The position numbers and the translations under genes were made by a program. The notes under the pieces were generated by a model. That model did no database searches. It was not told the DNA's origin and worked only from the letters and a program-made list of their open reading frames with translations. DNA of 64,000 nt from Thermogemmatispora sp042408965 (lineage in GTDB: Bacteria > Chloroflexota > Ktedonobacteria > Ktedonobacterales > Ktedonobacteraceae): positions 1 through 64,000 of the forward strand of contig JBHOQN010000156.1 in NCBI GenBank assembly GCA_042408965.1. Reading direction: 5' to 3'. The stretch's first letter is position 1; the number at the start of each line of letters is the position of its first letter. This document shows positions 42,727 through 52,800 of the stretch, piece after piece.

Positions 42727-43417
42727 GAAAGACGGCAGTACGATGAGCGATACCCGATCGGCTCGCGTTGACGAGGCCCGGCCGACCAGTCTGCGTGAGC
42801 GCAAGAAGCAGCTGACGCAGGCGGCGATTGAGGAGGCCGCGCTGCGTCTCTTTCAGGAGCGCGGCTATGAGCAGACCTCCATTCAAGACATCGCCGATAC
42901 GGTGATGGTGTCAGCGCGGACGTTTTTTCGCTATTTTTCCAGCAAAGAGGAAGTGCTCCTTGGTCCCATGCGTCTGGTGCTGAACGAGAGCCTGCGCTTT
43001 CTGCAGGAGCTGGCACCAACGGAGTCGCTGCATGCGATGCTGCGCGCAACCTTTCTCCATCTGGCCGGCCTCTATCAGCAACGGCGTACCAGTTTCCTGC
43101 GGCGCTATCAGGTGGCGGTACAGACCCCCTCGATCGCGACCATCTATCTCTATGCCCTTCTGGAGACCGAGCCGCTCATCTGCGATGCCCTCCTGGCCCA
43201 TCCTGGATTGGCCGTAGGTCGTAGCCAGATCCGCCTGCTGGTCGCCGTCTATATGGCGGCGCTGCGAGTGGCGCTGGAGGTCTGGCTCGAACAGGGTGCG
43301 CAGGAGGATCTCGTGACCGTGCTGCGCAGGTATCTGGACGCCCTCGCGCTCGGCGCCGGTTTGCGAGCGCTCACCCCAGAGGAGCAGCGCTCAGGTACCG
43401 ATGAACAGCTTTGCTGA
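42725..43417 (+). CDS. TetR-family repressor
   Basis: A regulator of 230 residues from ATG 42725, or 224 from ATG 42743, which matches the usual start better (MSDTRSARVDEARP). The HTH covers ~20-65 (QAAIEEAALRLFQERGYEQT; IQDIADTVMVSARTFFRYF), with the FFRYFSSKEEV signature of the TetR class that includes actinobacterial lipid-catabolism repressors. It is divergent from the SDR/flavoprotein operon and shares its operator, so it very likely represses both that operon and itself. The inducer is probably the pathway substrate or its CoA ester. Confidence 0.88.
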   Translation: MKDGSTMSDTRSARVDEARPTSLRERKKQLTQAAIEEAALRLFQERGYEQTSIQDIADTVMVSARTFFRYFSSKEEVLLGPMRLVLNESLRFLQELAPTESLHAMLRATFLHLAGLYQQRRTSFLRRYQVAVQTPSIATIYLYALLETEPLICDALLAHPGLAVGRSQIRLLVAVYMAALRVALEVWLEQGAQEDLVTVLRRYLDALALGAGLRALTPEEQRSGTDEQLC

Positions 43418-43613
43418 GCAGCAGCTTGTGGTCCCTCTCTGCCTGTCTGCTCCCTGTGATGATCTGTCCTGTCGGCCCTGGCCCCACATCCGCCTGCATT
43501 CTCGCTCGCTGACGCTTGCCAGCTTTGCACAGCCATGTCCCATGGTCTACAATGCAGATGATGCCGTAGCACCTTGTAAGTTCTTGCTCTCTGAAGAGAA
43601 AGGCGGCCAGTCT

Positions 43614-45527
43614 ATGGACTTGATCACTCCACCTGTACGGCGCTGGCTTGAGGAAGCGCGTGAGAATCCCGAAGCCTTCTGGGGGCGGGCAGCGGAGCAG
43701 CTACCCTGGCTGCACCCCTGGGAGCGTGTCTTCGAATGGACACCGCCCACGTTCCGCTGGTTTATCGGCGGAGAGACCAACCTGGCCTACAGTGCGCTTG
43801 ACCACCATGTCAAGCGCGGTTGGGGTGGGCATACTGCGCTGGTCTATCTGAACGAGCGTGGCGAGCGACGGCTCTTCACCTATGCGCAGTTGCTGCATGA
43901 GGTAGAACGCCTGGCGGCCGCGCTGCGCGGCATGGGCATTAGGCAGGGCGATCGCATCACGATCTATATGCCGACCTTCCCGGAGGCCATTATGTTGATG
44001 CTGGCTGCGGTGAGGATCGGCGCTATTCACCTCGTCGTCTTTGCTGGCTTTGGCTCCCAGGCCCTCAGCGATCGCCTTCAGGCCAGTGGCTCGCGTCTGG
44101 TCTTCACTACCGATATCACCTATCGCAAGGGGAAGGAGACCAACCTCAAAGAGATCGTCGATGCCGCGCTTGCCGCCGGCAATGGGAGCGTGGAGCACGT
44201 GGTTGTCCTCCAGCGCGGTGCCAGGCCCGTGCCGATGGAGGCGGGGCGTGATCTGAGCTGGCAGGAGTTTCTGGCGCACGCCGTCGGCCAGTCTGGCTCC
44301 TATGTACCTCTGGAGGCCAATGAGCCGGCGTACATTCTGGCGACCTCCGGCACGACAGCCAGGCCCAAGCTGGCTGTGCATGTGCATGGTGGCTACCAGG
44401 TGCATATTCACAGCATGGGACAGTGGGTCTTCGGCCTCCGGCCGACGGATGTCTGGTGGTCCACCTCCGACATTGGCTGGGTTGTTGGACATAGCTACAT
44501 TGTCTACGCTCCCCTCATTGCCGGGGCGACCACGCTGGCCTTTGAGGGGGCGCTAGACTACCCCACGCCGGCGCTCTTCTGGCAGGTGATCGAGGAGTTT
44601 GCTGTGACAGCGATCTTCACCTCTCCCACCGCGGTGCGCCTGTTGATGAAGTATGGAGAGGAGCCGCCGCGCAGCTCTGACCACTCCTCGCTGGAGCGCA
44701 TCTTCTGTGCCGGCGAGGTCCTCAATGCACCCGCCTGGTCCTGGCTTCAGGAGAAGGTGCTGGGCAATCGCGTGCCGGTCATCGACCATATGTGGCAGAC
44801 GGAGACAGGTGGTCCGATCTTTGGCAATCCCTATGGTCTGGGGATGCTGCCGATCAAGCCGGGCTCGGCGACTATTGCCCTCCCCGGTATCGAGGCGCAG
44901 GTGGTCTCGCCCTCTGATGGCGCGCCCGTGGGACCGGGTGAGAAGGGCATCATGGTGATCAAGCGACCCTTCCCCGGCCTGACTCCCACCCTGTGGGGGG
45001 AGCCGGAACGCTATGGCCGCGATTACTGGGGGGTGTTGCCGGGTCTGCTCTACTATACCGGCGACTCTGCGCAGATCGATCAGGATGGCTACGTCTGGTT
45101 TGCGGGCCGCGCCGATGAGATCATTAAGGTCGCTGGACACCGCATCGGGACGATCGAAGTTGAGAGCGCATTTCTGAAACATCAGGCAGTGGCGGAGGCC
45201 GGTGTGACGGGTCGACCGGACGAACTGCGTGGAGAAGTGATTGTGGCCTTTATTGTCCTCAAGCAGGACTACCATCCCTCTGAGGAGCTGAGGCAAGAGC
45301 TGCTTCAAACGGTGCGCAGCGAGCTGGGCCCGGTGGCTGTGATCGGCGAGGTGAATTTTGTCACGATGCTGCCCAAGACGCGCAGCGGCAAGATTATGCG
45401 CCGCGTGCTGCGGGCTGTGACCCTCGGACGTGATCCCGGCGATGTCTCTACCATTGAGGATGAAGGCTCGGTCGAAGAGGCGCGCCTCGCCTGGCAGCAA
45501 CTGCAATCCGATATGGCTGGCAGCTAG
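43614..45527 (+). CDS. AMP-forming acyl-CoA synthetase (acetyl/propionyl-CoA synthetase-like)
   Basis: A 637-residue adenylate-forming ligase. The ACAS N-terminal segment (FRWFIGGETNLAYSALDHHV) is present; the phosphate loop is TSGTTARPKLAVHVHGGY near residue 248, DVWWSTSDIGWVVGHSYIVY near 283, DHMWQTETGGPI near 390, YYTGDSAQIDQDGYVWFAGRADEIIKVAGHRIG near 480, and the catalytic Lys in LPKTRSGKIMRR near 590. It activates a short carboxylate to its CoA ester. ATG 43614 is selected at the family start; upstream frame lacks similarity. It follows tetR co-directionally after ~200 bp. Confidence 0.88.
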   Translation: MDLITPPVRRWLEEARENPEAFWGRAAEQLPWLHPWERVFEWTPPTFRWFIGGETNLAYSALDHHVKRGWGGHTALVYLNERGERRLFTYAQLLHEVERLAAALRGMGIRQGDRITIYMPTFPEAIMLMLAAVRIGAIHLVVFAGFGSQALSDRLQASGSRLVFTTDITYRKGKETNLKEIVDAALAAGNGSVEHVVVLQRGARPVPMEAGRDLSWQEFLAHAVGQSGSYVPLEANEPAYILATSGTTARPKLAVHVHGGYQVHIHSMGQWVFGLRPTDVWWSTSDIGWVVGHSYIVYAPLIAGATTLAFEGALDYPTPALFWQVIEEFAVTAIFTSPTAVRLLMKYGEEPPRSSDHSSLERIFCAGEVLNAPAWSWLQEKVLGNRVPVIDHMWQTETGGPIFGNPYGLGMLPIKPGSATIALPGIEAQVVSPSDGAPVGPGEKGIMVIKRPFPGLTPTLWGEPERYGRDYWGVLPGLLYYTGDSAQIDQDGYVWFAGRADEIIKVAGHRIGTIEVESAFLKHQAVAEAGVTGRPDELRGEVIVAFIVLKQDYHPSEELRQELLQTVRSELGPVAVIGEVNFVTMLPKTRSGKIMRRVLRAVTLGRDPGDVSTIEDEGSVEEARLAWQQLQSDMAGS

Positions 45528-45757
45528 CGAGAGAACGCAGCGGGGGGCGAGCCTGACCCTTCATGCGTGTCTCGGCTGGCTCTGCCGCCTGATCCAGGCC
45601 ATCGGGGCTGCCCCAGGGGGGGTGAACCGCGCCTCTGGCGTCGGCCTTGCGCTGGCCATTGCGACCGCGAGGCCGCCTTCCCTTCCTACTTCCCGCCTTG
45701 TTCGTCCGGTCTGTTGCGTGCACTTCTTCCCCCGCTGCTGCGTCGACTCATGTCGCG

Positions 45758-46757
45758 CGGACCCTCTCCCTGAAGGCTGCGCAGGCGCTAGATCTTGCGG
45801 AGGGTCTGCCGGTTGCGACGGGAGCGGCCGCGTTGGGAGCAGATCTGCTCTCGATCGGTCCGGTCATCATCGATTCCGCGCTCGGGAAGCGCTTCTCCTG
45901 TGGATGCGGGCGGCTCCTGCAGCCGCCCGCATCCACAGGAGAAGCGCCGGGGTCCTGTCCTGCTGGCTGGCCGCAGCGCCCGCTGGTTCGGGGTCGCTCG
46001 CACCCCCTTGACCGCTCCGCGCTCCCGATGCGATCCTGAAGGAGGGGCTGCTCAGCACGCAGCGCCCGCCGATTGGGGATTGGAACATGCTCACGCTGAG
46101 AACCGGCGCGCCTCTGGTCGACCCCACCTGGCGTACGCATCTCTAGCGAGCGGCAGATGGCTGCCACTGATACCGTATGGCGGCTATGCAGAATGTGGGT
46201 CTAGCACTCGACGGGGTGCGTCGGACGTTCCAGGTCAGCTGGGACGACCTCTATCGCTGCAGTCGTGCCGGCACTCCGTGGACTGATGGCCTGACGTTCC
46301 TGCCCTATCTCACGCAGGGGCAGCCTTACCGGCAACTGCTACCTGTCAGCGGTGCCTTCCTCGGTCTATGCATTGATCACCAGCGTGAGCAGCTGCTGCA
46401 GGCCGCGCTGGAGGGAGTGGCCTCCGGACTGCGTGCAGCACTGGAGGCCTTGCCGGAGACGACTGTGGGAGAACCGCTGCGTGTGGTCGGTGGTGGAGGT
46501 CTGCAGCAAGACTGGCGCCAGTTGCTAGCGGACGTACTCGGCCGCCTCTGGAGGCCGTTGCAGTGCACAACGCCTCAGCCTGCGGTGCTGCCCTGCTGGC
46601 GGGGCTGTCCGTGGAGGTCTGGCCGAGTGCGGATGCGCTAGTGCCACTCGCTCCTGGCCGTCAGGTGGTTGCCTGGCCCAGTGCTCAGCGCGAGGGCTAC
46701 GAGGAGGCGTATGACACCTATCTGTTGTGGCGCGGGTGGTGTCTGGCAAGCGCCTGA
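45758..46757 (+). pseudogene. Xylulokinase-type FGGY kinase, decayed
   Basis: Scattered frames match the C-terminal half of XylB-like kinases: LKAAQALDLAEGLPVATGAA near 45770, IPYGGYAECG near 46165, then TPWTDGLTFLPYLTQGQPY, AALEGVASGLRAALEAL and VVGGGGLQQDWRQLLADVLG up to 46540. There a one-base deletion shifts the frame, after which EAVAVHNASACGAALLAG continues to 46757. The N-terminal ATP-binding half is absent, the front part is disrupted by a perfect hairpin (45889-45947), and in-frame stops occur near 46146. No functional kinase can be made. Confidence 0.75.
45889..45947. repeat. Perfect 27-bp inverted repeat with 5-base loop
   Basis: The arms 45889-45915 and 45921-45947 are exactly complementary (start GCGCTTCTCCTGTGGATGCG), around the loop CCTGC. 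It interrupts the xylulokinase remnant, where no such sequence belongs. A stem this long could be a miniature mobile element, a terminator or a cruciform. Confidence 0.8.
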
Positions 46758-46831
46758 CGGAACGGGAGCGCCGAGGTGGGCGAAGGCGACAGGCCCATCG
46801 TCACTCGAGTCGGGAGGGGATACCACTGAGT

Positions 46832-47827
46832 TCAGTGAAGAGGCTGGAGCCACCAGGCAAGGGATGAGAATGGCTCAGCGGTCTCCTGGGGGAGCCTGGG
46901 GAGCGCGCCCTCTCTCTCTCTCTCGTTGAGCAGCAGAGTAAAAAAGGCTTCGGCGATGGGTGAGAGGTGGCCGTGGCGTCTCTTGATCACGTGGAGCGTG
47001 CGTCTGAGGGAAGCCCCAGCAACTGGTACGGTTGCAAGCCAACCTGCGGCGACCTCCGCTGCCACCGCCGCCTGGGAGATGACAGCTACGCCAAGGTTGG
47101 CCGCTACAGCCTGTTTGATGGCCTCATTGCTGCCGAACTGCGTCTTCGGTACCAGGTCTATATTGGCCTTCTGGAGAGCCACCTCCAGCACGCTGCGCGT
47201 CCCCGATCCCGTTTCGCGCCAGAGAAGAGGCGCCTCTGCCAGGGCCGCCAAGGGGATGTTTTCCAGACCGGCCCAGGGATGCCAGGGCGGCACGATCAAT
47301 ACCAGTTCGTCCTCCTGATAAGGAATCAGCTCCAGGCTCTCATCGAGACTGTCAACGCGGCTTTCGATCAGGCCCAGTTCGTTCCTGCCCTGGCTCAGGT
47401 CGTCGCAGACTTCCCGGGAGTTTTTGATCTCCAGAGCGATCTCGACGCGAGGATAGCGTGCGTGAAAGGCGCCCAGGGTCTTCGGCAGCAAGTAATTGCC
47501 GATTGTCGTGCTGGCCGCGATGGCCAGACGTCCGGCATCGATCGCTCTCAGATGGGCCAGTGCATTGGCCGCGGCGTCGATCTCAGCCATGACTCGCCGC
47601 GCATGCTCTTCGAGGAGAAAGGCCGCCTGTGTTGGTACCAGACGCTTCCCTACCTGTTCAAAGAGCATGACGCCTAGCAGTTTTTCTAGCTCATGAACCT
47701 GGGCCGAGGTAGCAGGCTGACTGAGATGCAGTTCTCTGGCTGCATGAGTATAGTTGCAATGTTTCATGACGGCCAGAAAAGTGCGGAGCTGATAGAAGGT
47801 AATACTCTGCTGCCAGTATGTCACCAT
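46832..47827 (-). CDS. LysR-family transcriptional regulator
   Basis: A 331-residue LysR protein. The winged HTH is FYQLRTFLAVMKHCNYTHAA then LHLSQPATSAQVHELEKLLG (residues ~11-60), followed by a linker helix and the effector domain from ~100 (GRLAIAASTTIGNYLLPKTL; ELGLIESRVD). The GNYLLP segment resembles CbbR/CysL-like members that respond to small anionic metabolites. GGGAGG precedes ATG 47827. Its neighbours are a dead kinase gene and an unrelated small gene, so no target can be named. Confidence 0.9.
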   Translation of the reverse strand: MVTYWQQSITFYQLRTFLAVMKHCNYTHAARELHLSQPATSAQVHELEKLLGVMLFEQVGKRLVPTQAAFLLEEHARRVMAEIDAAANALAHLRAIDAGRLAIAASTTIGNYLLPKTLGAFHARYPRVEIALEIKNSREVCDDLSQGRNELGLIESRVDSLDESLELIPYQEDELVLIVPPWHPWAGLENIPLAALAEAPLLWRETGSGTRSVLEVALQKANIDLVPKTQFGSNEAIKQAVAANLGVAVISQAAVAAEVAAGWLATVPVAGASLRRTLHVIKRRHGHLSPIAEAFFTLLLNEREREGALPRLPQETAEPFSSLAWWLQPLH

Positions 47828-48208
47828 GACCAGTTCCTCCCTCCAGCGCCGGCAGGGGCGATCGATCGCCGGCTTTGAGCAAGGTAAAAGCTATCCGCCG
47901 GGTTCTGCTCGAGTGGGCTGCTTCTCAAGGCTCTGGCAAGGGCTACTCCCCGCCGATGCTTTTAACAGACAGTATATCATGGCTGCATCTCTTTCGCTCA
48001 GATGTCCATCTGGAGAGGAGGCGCCCCCTCCATAGGGCGGACGGCAGAGGGGCTGCGTTGGCTACCCTTTGTCTGACAAGGAGTGATCCTCAGCATCTGC
48101 CAGCAGTCGCACCGTCCATTTCAGGGTAGACTGGGAACAGGAGAGAGGGAGAGCCCCCTCCTTCGAGATCCATCGTTCTCCTGTACAGAACAAAGGAGAT
48201 GCATTCCT
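47828..48208. other. Divergent gap between LysR gene and a small membrane protein gene
   Basis: It must contain both promoters. Frames on either strand are short and motif-free. No RNA gene or repeat was found. Confidence 0.35.
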
Positions 48209-48727
48209 ATGCTGCCGATAGAAGGTCAGGACCGTGCTGCAAGAGCAGCTTCCACGTTGCAACCGCTCTGCCCAGTGTGTCACCGGAACAACCATGTCAG
48301 AAGGGTCGCCGCCCTGTATGAAATGTCTACCTACCATCATGATTCACGTTTTGCACCGCCGCTGCCGCCGAAGCGGCGCAGCTTTCTTCTGGGACCGCTG
48401 ACGGTGGGCACGGTAATTGAAGTTGTGACCCTCATCGGGGTGATGCTCCTCTGTTCCAGTGGCAGTTTTGGTCTGGAAGCATACGCCCTGGCGGTGATCG
48501 GCATCTGCCTGCCCCTGCTCCTGTCGGTCTACGGCTTCTGGCAGCTGCTCCGGACCGAGCGATCGGCTCCGGACCGTCTGGCCTGGGATCAGGCCCTCTC
48601 TGATTGGGATCGCTCCTGGTACTGCCTAGCGGATAAGGTCGTTTTCACACCCGGAAGCGAGAAGCCGCCCGCTCTGATCACGCGAGGCCAGCCTTCCTCC
48701 TGGTTGCTTCAGACTGCTTCTGTTTGA
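48209..48727 (+). CDS. Small membrane protein with partial zinc ribbon
   Basis: A 172-residue protein with a strong site (AAAGGAG) before ATG 48209. Near residue 20 it has CPVCHRNNHVRRVAALYE, the first half of a zinc ribbon; the hydrophobic region GTVIEVVTLIGVMLLCSSGSFGLEAYALAVIGICLPLLLSVYGF gives two membrane helices (in two parts); the end has WDRSWYCLADKVVFTPG, where related proteins often close the ribbon with a second CxxC. Here only one Cys remains there, so metal binding may be lost. Function is unknown. Confidence 0.65.
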   Translation: MLPIEGQDRAARAASTLQPLCPVCHRNNHVRRVAALYEMSTYHHDSRFAPPLPPKRRSFLLGPLTVGTVIEVVTLIGVMLLCSSGSFGLEAYALAVIGICLPLLLSVYGFWQLLRTERSAPDRLAWDQALSDWDRSWYCLADKVVFTPGSEKPPALITRGQPSSWLLQTASV

Positions 48728-48747
48728 AGTCCGCTTGAACTCCGACT

Positions 48748-48780
48748 CCGAAGCTCGGCGTCCATACCGACGAGCTTCGG
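48748..48780 (+). terminator. Hairpin after the small membrane protein gene
   Basis: CCGAAGCTCG (48748-48757) and CGAGCTTCGG (48771-48780) form a perfect 10-bp stem with a 13-base loop, 21 bp after the stop codon, followed by a weak T-rich stretch (GTTTCTT). Likely terminator. Confidence 0.6.
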
Positions 48781-48838
48781 CCGCCGACGTTTCTTACAAG
48801 AAGAGGGGCGAGCTGGTCATGGACTGCTTGTAATACGC

Positions 48839-49372
48839 TCACAGACGCTTGAGAGCACAGTCTTTCCCTGGCACTCTTGACAGCTTCCTTGTGATCTCCT
48901 CCACCGAGTCGACCCTGTCCTCATACTGCCCGGTCTGGACGAGCCTCTCAAGCATAAACTCATCAGTAATGGACATCAGAATCGTGACCCTTTCCCGCGG
49001 ATCTCCTGCGCTTCTCTCGCGAGCGACTCTCCGCATCCATCGGAGGCTGGCACGAAAGGCCTCTTCACGGACGTGGAGGATGGCAGCATGTGCGTCGTGT
49101 TCATCCAGACCGGGTCTGCGGGGATCGGTTTCCCTCCTTCGCTTCGACTGATGAAGGGACAGAAGCTGATCACTGTCATCGCTGGGAACTCGCTCCAACA
49201 GGGACGTGGTCGGGTAGAGAAAGAACCCCAACCTGTTCAGCGGCAGCTGGGAGAGGGAGCGATTCATCAGGAGCGAGCGCAGACCTCGGCGAACTCGCTC
49301 CCTTGCCGCCGCCACCTCTTCACCTGCATCTTCTCGCATCTGCAGTGTCAACTTGACGGCTAAAGATTGCAT
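48839..49372 (-). CDS. Hypothetical charged protein
   Basis: A 177-residue frame, rich in Arg, Glu and Leu and predicted mostly helical (AAARERVRRGLRSLLMNRSL; ASLRWMRRVARERSAGDPRE). The ribosome site before ATG 49372 is weak. It has no signal peptide, membrane helix or motif that I recognise. Composition is protein-like on this strand and not on the opposite one, which is the main reason to list it. Flanking gaps give no functional hint. Confidence 0.4.
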   Translation of the reverse strand: MQSLAVKLTLQMREDAGEEVAAARERVRRGLRSLLMNRSLSQLPLNRLGFFLYPTTSLLERVPSDDSDQLLSLHQSKRRRETDPRRPGLDEHDAHAAILHVREEAFRASLRWMRRVARERSAGDPRERVTILMSITDEFMLERLVQTGQYEDRVDSVEEITRKLSRVPGKDCALKRL

Positions 49373-49896
49373 GCGTTACACTCTTGGTGAGTCCGAAACC
49401 AGGTATGGACGGGATGCATTCCTGTTGCATACAGCATGATAGAGGCAGAGAGAGAGCCAAAGAAGGCTTCTGAGATATGCCTGGTGATCGTAGTGGCAAA
49501 GGAGATCCTGTGAGCCTTCCCCGGAGAGCGTCTGGCAGGCGTTGCGCAGATGTCACCAGCGTCATTGACCTCTCAAGCAGCGTGGTACACCGCTCTTGCA
49601 CGGTACCACTGCGCCACTCTCGCAAAGCGTCATACCATGGAATGAAGGCCTTCCATAGATCTGAAACAGGTGGCAGAGAAAGACACTGGCTTCTCAGCTC
49701 CTGCCACGGACAGGTATTGTACACGACAGAGCCGTAGGTGCGTTTTTCTGGTGGAGTCTGTCATGTACCATGGGCAGAGAAAAAGGACACCGCGCAACTG
49801 CGCAGGTCCCATCCGTGAAGCTTGCCCGGTATGCGCTTGAGGCGAACCACAGATCTGAAGATTCTCTGGTAGCATGCGAGTAAGGAGATCGCATTC
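49373..49896. other. Gap upstream of the ATPase-BTAD regulator
   Basis: A minus-strand frame at 49320-49724 (LWKAFIPWYDALREWRSGTV) lacks a ribosome site and family; it could be a relic. The right end should carry the promoter of the regulator. Nothing else is clear. Confidence 0.35.
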
Positions 49897-52800
49897 ATGT
49901 GGCATGGCTCTTGCTATGGAATGAGCATCCCAGGTGCACCACCAGTCATTCTCCATCGTAGCTCGTTGATTGACATGCTACGCGAGGCCATCCTTGGCAT
50001 AGAACAAGGCGCAGACGTGTCCTCCCCTGGCAAAGCAGTACTGGTCTGCGCGCCAGCAGGCTATGGTAAGACCACGCTGCTCGCCGACCTTCTACAACAT
50101 CTTCCCCTGCCTTCCTGCTGGTGTGCTCTCACTGCGCAGTGCACCGATCCGCTGGTCTTGTTGAAGGTGCTTGTTACGGGCATTCGCCGGTGCTTTCCCG
50201 CATTTGGGACCAGGCTCAGCGCCCTCTTGGAAACGTCTACGCTCTCTGAAGCCGATGTTTCCAGGCCATGTCCCACCAGTACTCAGGCCACTGCTCTGAT
50301 AGACGCCCTGGTGACCTGCCTGCATGAGGAGATTCCTGAGCCGTTCGTTCTCGTACTGGATCGCTGTCATGAAATCAGTAACGCGCCTGACATGAAGCAT
50401 CTGATGATGCGTCTTTTCAAGGAGATGCCGTCAAAGTGCATTGTAGTGATTGAAAGTCGTTTTCATCATCTGAAAAGCTATCAATACATTGCAGACGTCC
50501 GTCAGGTCACAGTCATTGACTATCAGCATCTGCGTTTCTCGCCTGCCGAATTGTGCGAGCTGGCTCACCTCTATGGCGTTGCCGGTCTGAGTGAGAGCGA
50601 AGCTGCCGGCTACGACGGTTGGATCATGGGTATTCTCCTTGGAACCCGGCTGGGAGAGGTTCACCGACGTGCACTCGCTCAGGAGGGAGCCGTAGCTCAT
50701 CTCCAGGAAGAGGCGCACGCGCGGAGCGGCACCCAGGCATTGCTCACCTACTTGAAAGAGGACGTCTTCAAGGGGGTTCCCCATCTGCTGACCTTTCTGA
50801 AGCGGGCTGCGCTCCTATCAGAGATGACCCCCGCTCTCTGCCGGGCAGTGCTGGACCTACCAGAAGCAGCGGACTATCTGGCGGCGCTCGAGCAGCAAGG
50901 GTTATTCGTGCAGAGTCATCCCGGCGAGATGGAGAGCTACTACTTCTGTCACCCGGTCGTGCGCAGGTTACTGCGGGACGAGCTACGGGCTCAAGAGCCG
51001 GTGGTCTTCGCCAGGCTGCAACAGCGGGCGGTCGAAGTGCTCTGCGAGACAGCTCATAGCGAGCAGGCGCTAGAGCAGGCACTGGAGTCTCGTGATCACC
51101 CCTTCGCGGCCGCGCTCATTCTGCACCTGGCCAGAAGTGTCAGCACTCAGGAGCAGGCAGTCAAGCTGGCCCACTGGATTGATGCATTGCCGGTGGCGAT
51201 CAGAGCGGACCACCCGCGACTCCTGCTGGTGCGCGCCAGCACCCATCTGGCACTGGGAGCGTATAGAGAGGCGCTGCCTCTGCTCGATGAGGCCGAGGCG
51301 GCTCTGACGCGCTCCGCAACCGGGTTGGAAACAGAGAGCGAGTCAGAGCCAGATGGGTTTGCCGAGCTCGTGCTGGCGCGCGCTGCCGCCCTGTTCCAGG
51401 CGGGAAAGTATGAGCAGGCCCGCCAGATCTGTCAGGATCTCCTGGAGAAGATCGCGCCCGATGCCCTTCACCTGCGCGCGCAGGCGCTCCAGCGTATGGG
51501 CACCAGCGCCTGTCTGCTAGGTAGGTATGGGATTGGCCTCAAGGAGCTGCAGTATAGCCTGGAGTTGTGGAAGCAGACCAGTGATCAGCGCCACATTGCT
51601 CAGTTGCATCATCTGCTGGCCAATGCCTATGGCCTGCAGGGCCAGCAAGGGCTGGCAGCTCACCATCATAGTCGGGCCCTCCAGTCCTGGGAAATCCTGC
51701 GAGATGAGTGGGGCAAGGTCGAATCTCTGATTGGCCTGGGGGTCACGAAGCAACGCCAGGGGGACCTCGTCGAAGCTGAAGCGGTCCTCAGCGAAGCACT
51801 TAAGAGAGCGCGCAACGACCTTAGGTTTCATCGCGGTGAGGCCTATGCCCTGGTCAGCCTGGGTGAACTCTATCTGGAACAACAGGACTACGAGCGTGCC
51901 CTGGTCTCTCTGGAAGATGGGCTGCACCTCGCCCACCGGCTGGATGACCACCATCTGCTTCAGGCTGCACAGCGCTGCCTGGCCCTGGTCTACCTCTTCA
52001 TGGGAGATGCCCAGACTGCACGCCTGCTCCTCACCCGTGCCGCAGAGCAACAGCCGGAGAACAAAGCCACCCCTTATGATCGAGCAATGCATCACCTCGT
52101 AACGGGGACCGTTCTGCTCTCGGAACACCTGTATCAGGAGGCCCGCGCCCATCTCTCGGAGGCTCTGACTACCTTTCAGACAACCCGTCTACCGCGCGAG
52201 CAGCTACAGGCGCTGTTGCGCCTGGGCGTTTGCTGCTGGCTGGAGCAGGAGAGGAGAGCGGCCAGCCAGCATTTGCAGGAGGCGGGGGCCCTGGCTCAGC
52301 GCCACCGATATCACCGCCTGCTTGAGTGCGAGGTACACTTCTGGCCATTTTTAATGGATTGCTCGCTGGACTCTCCTTCCCTGGGCGAGATCAAGGCACT
52401 CCTCTCTCCAGAGAGAAGCGCGCGTCTTGCTCCTGCTGTGCAACCCCTGCCCTCATCGCAATTGCAGGTACTGGCCTTTGGCGATCCGCTAGTCATGTTG
52501 AATGGCAATCCCGTGACCCACTGGCGGATGCTGCGTACCATGGAGCTGTTTTTCTTCTTGCTGGACGCTGATAAACCCATACATAAGGAGCGCATCCTTG
52601 CAGCGCTCTGGCCTGATGAACTCCAGGAACAGGCATTACGTTCGTCCATTTACTACTTACGCAAGATCATGGGCAAGGCTTCTGTGGTCTACTGTGCCGA
52701 TTGCTACTGGCTGGATCTCTCCGCCTGCTATGGGGAGCATGTCTACTATGACGTCTCTGATTTTCTGGAGCGTTATGAGCAGGCCCGGAAGCTCTTCAGT

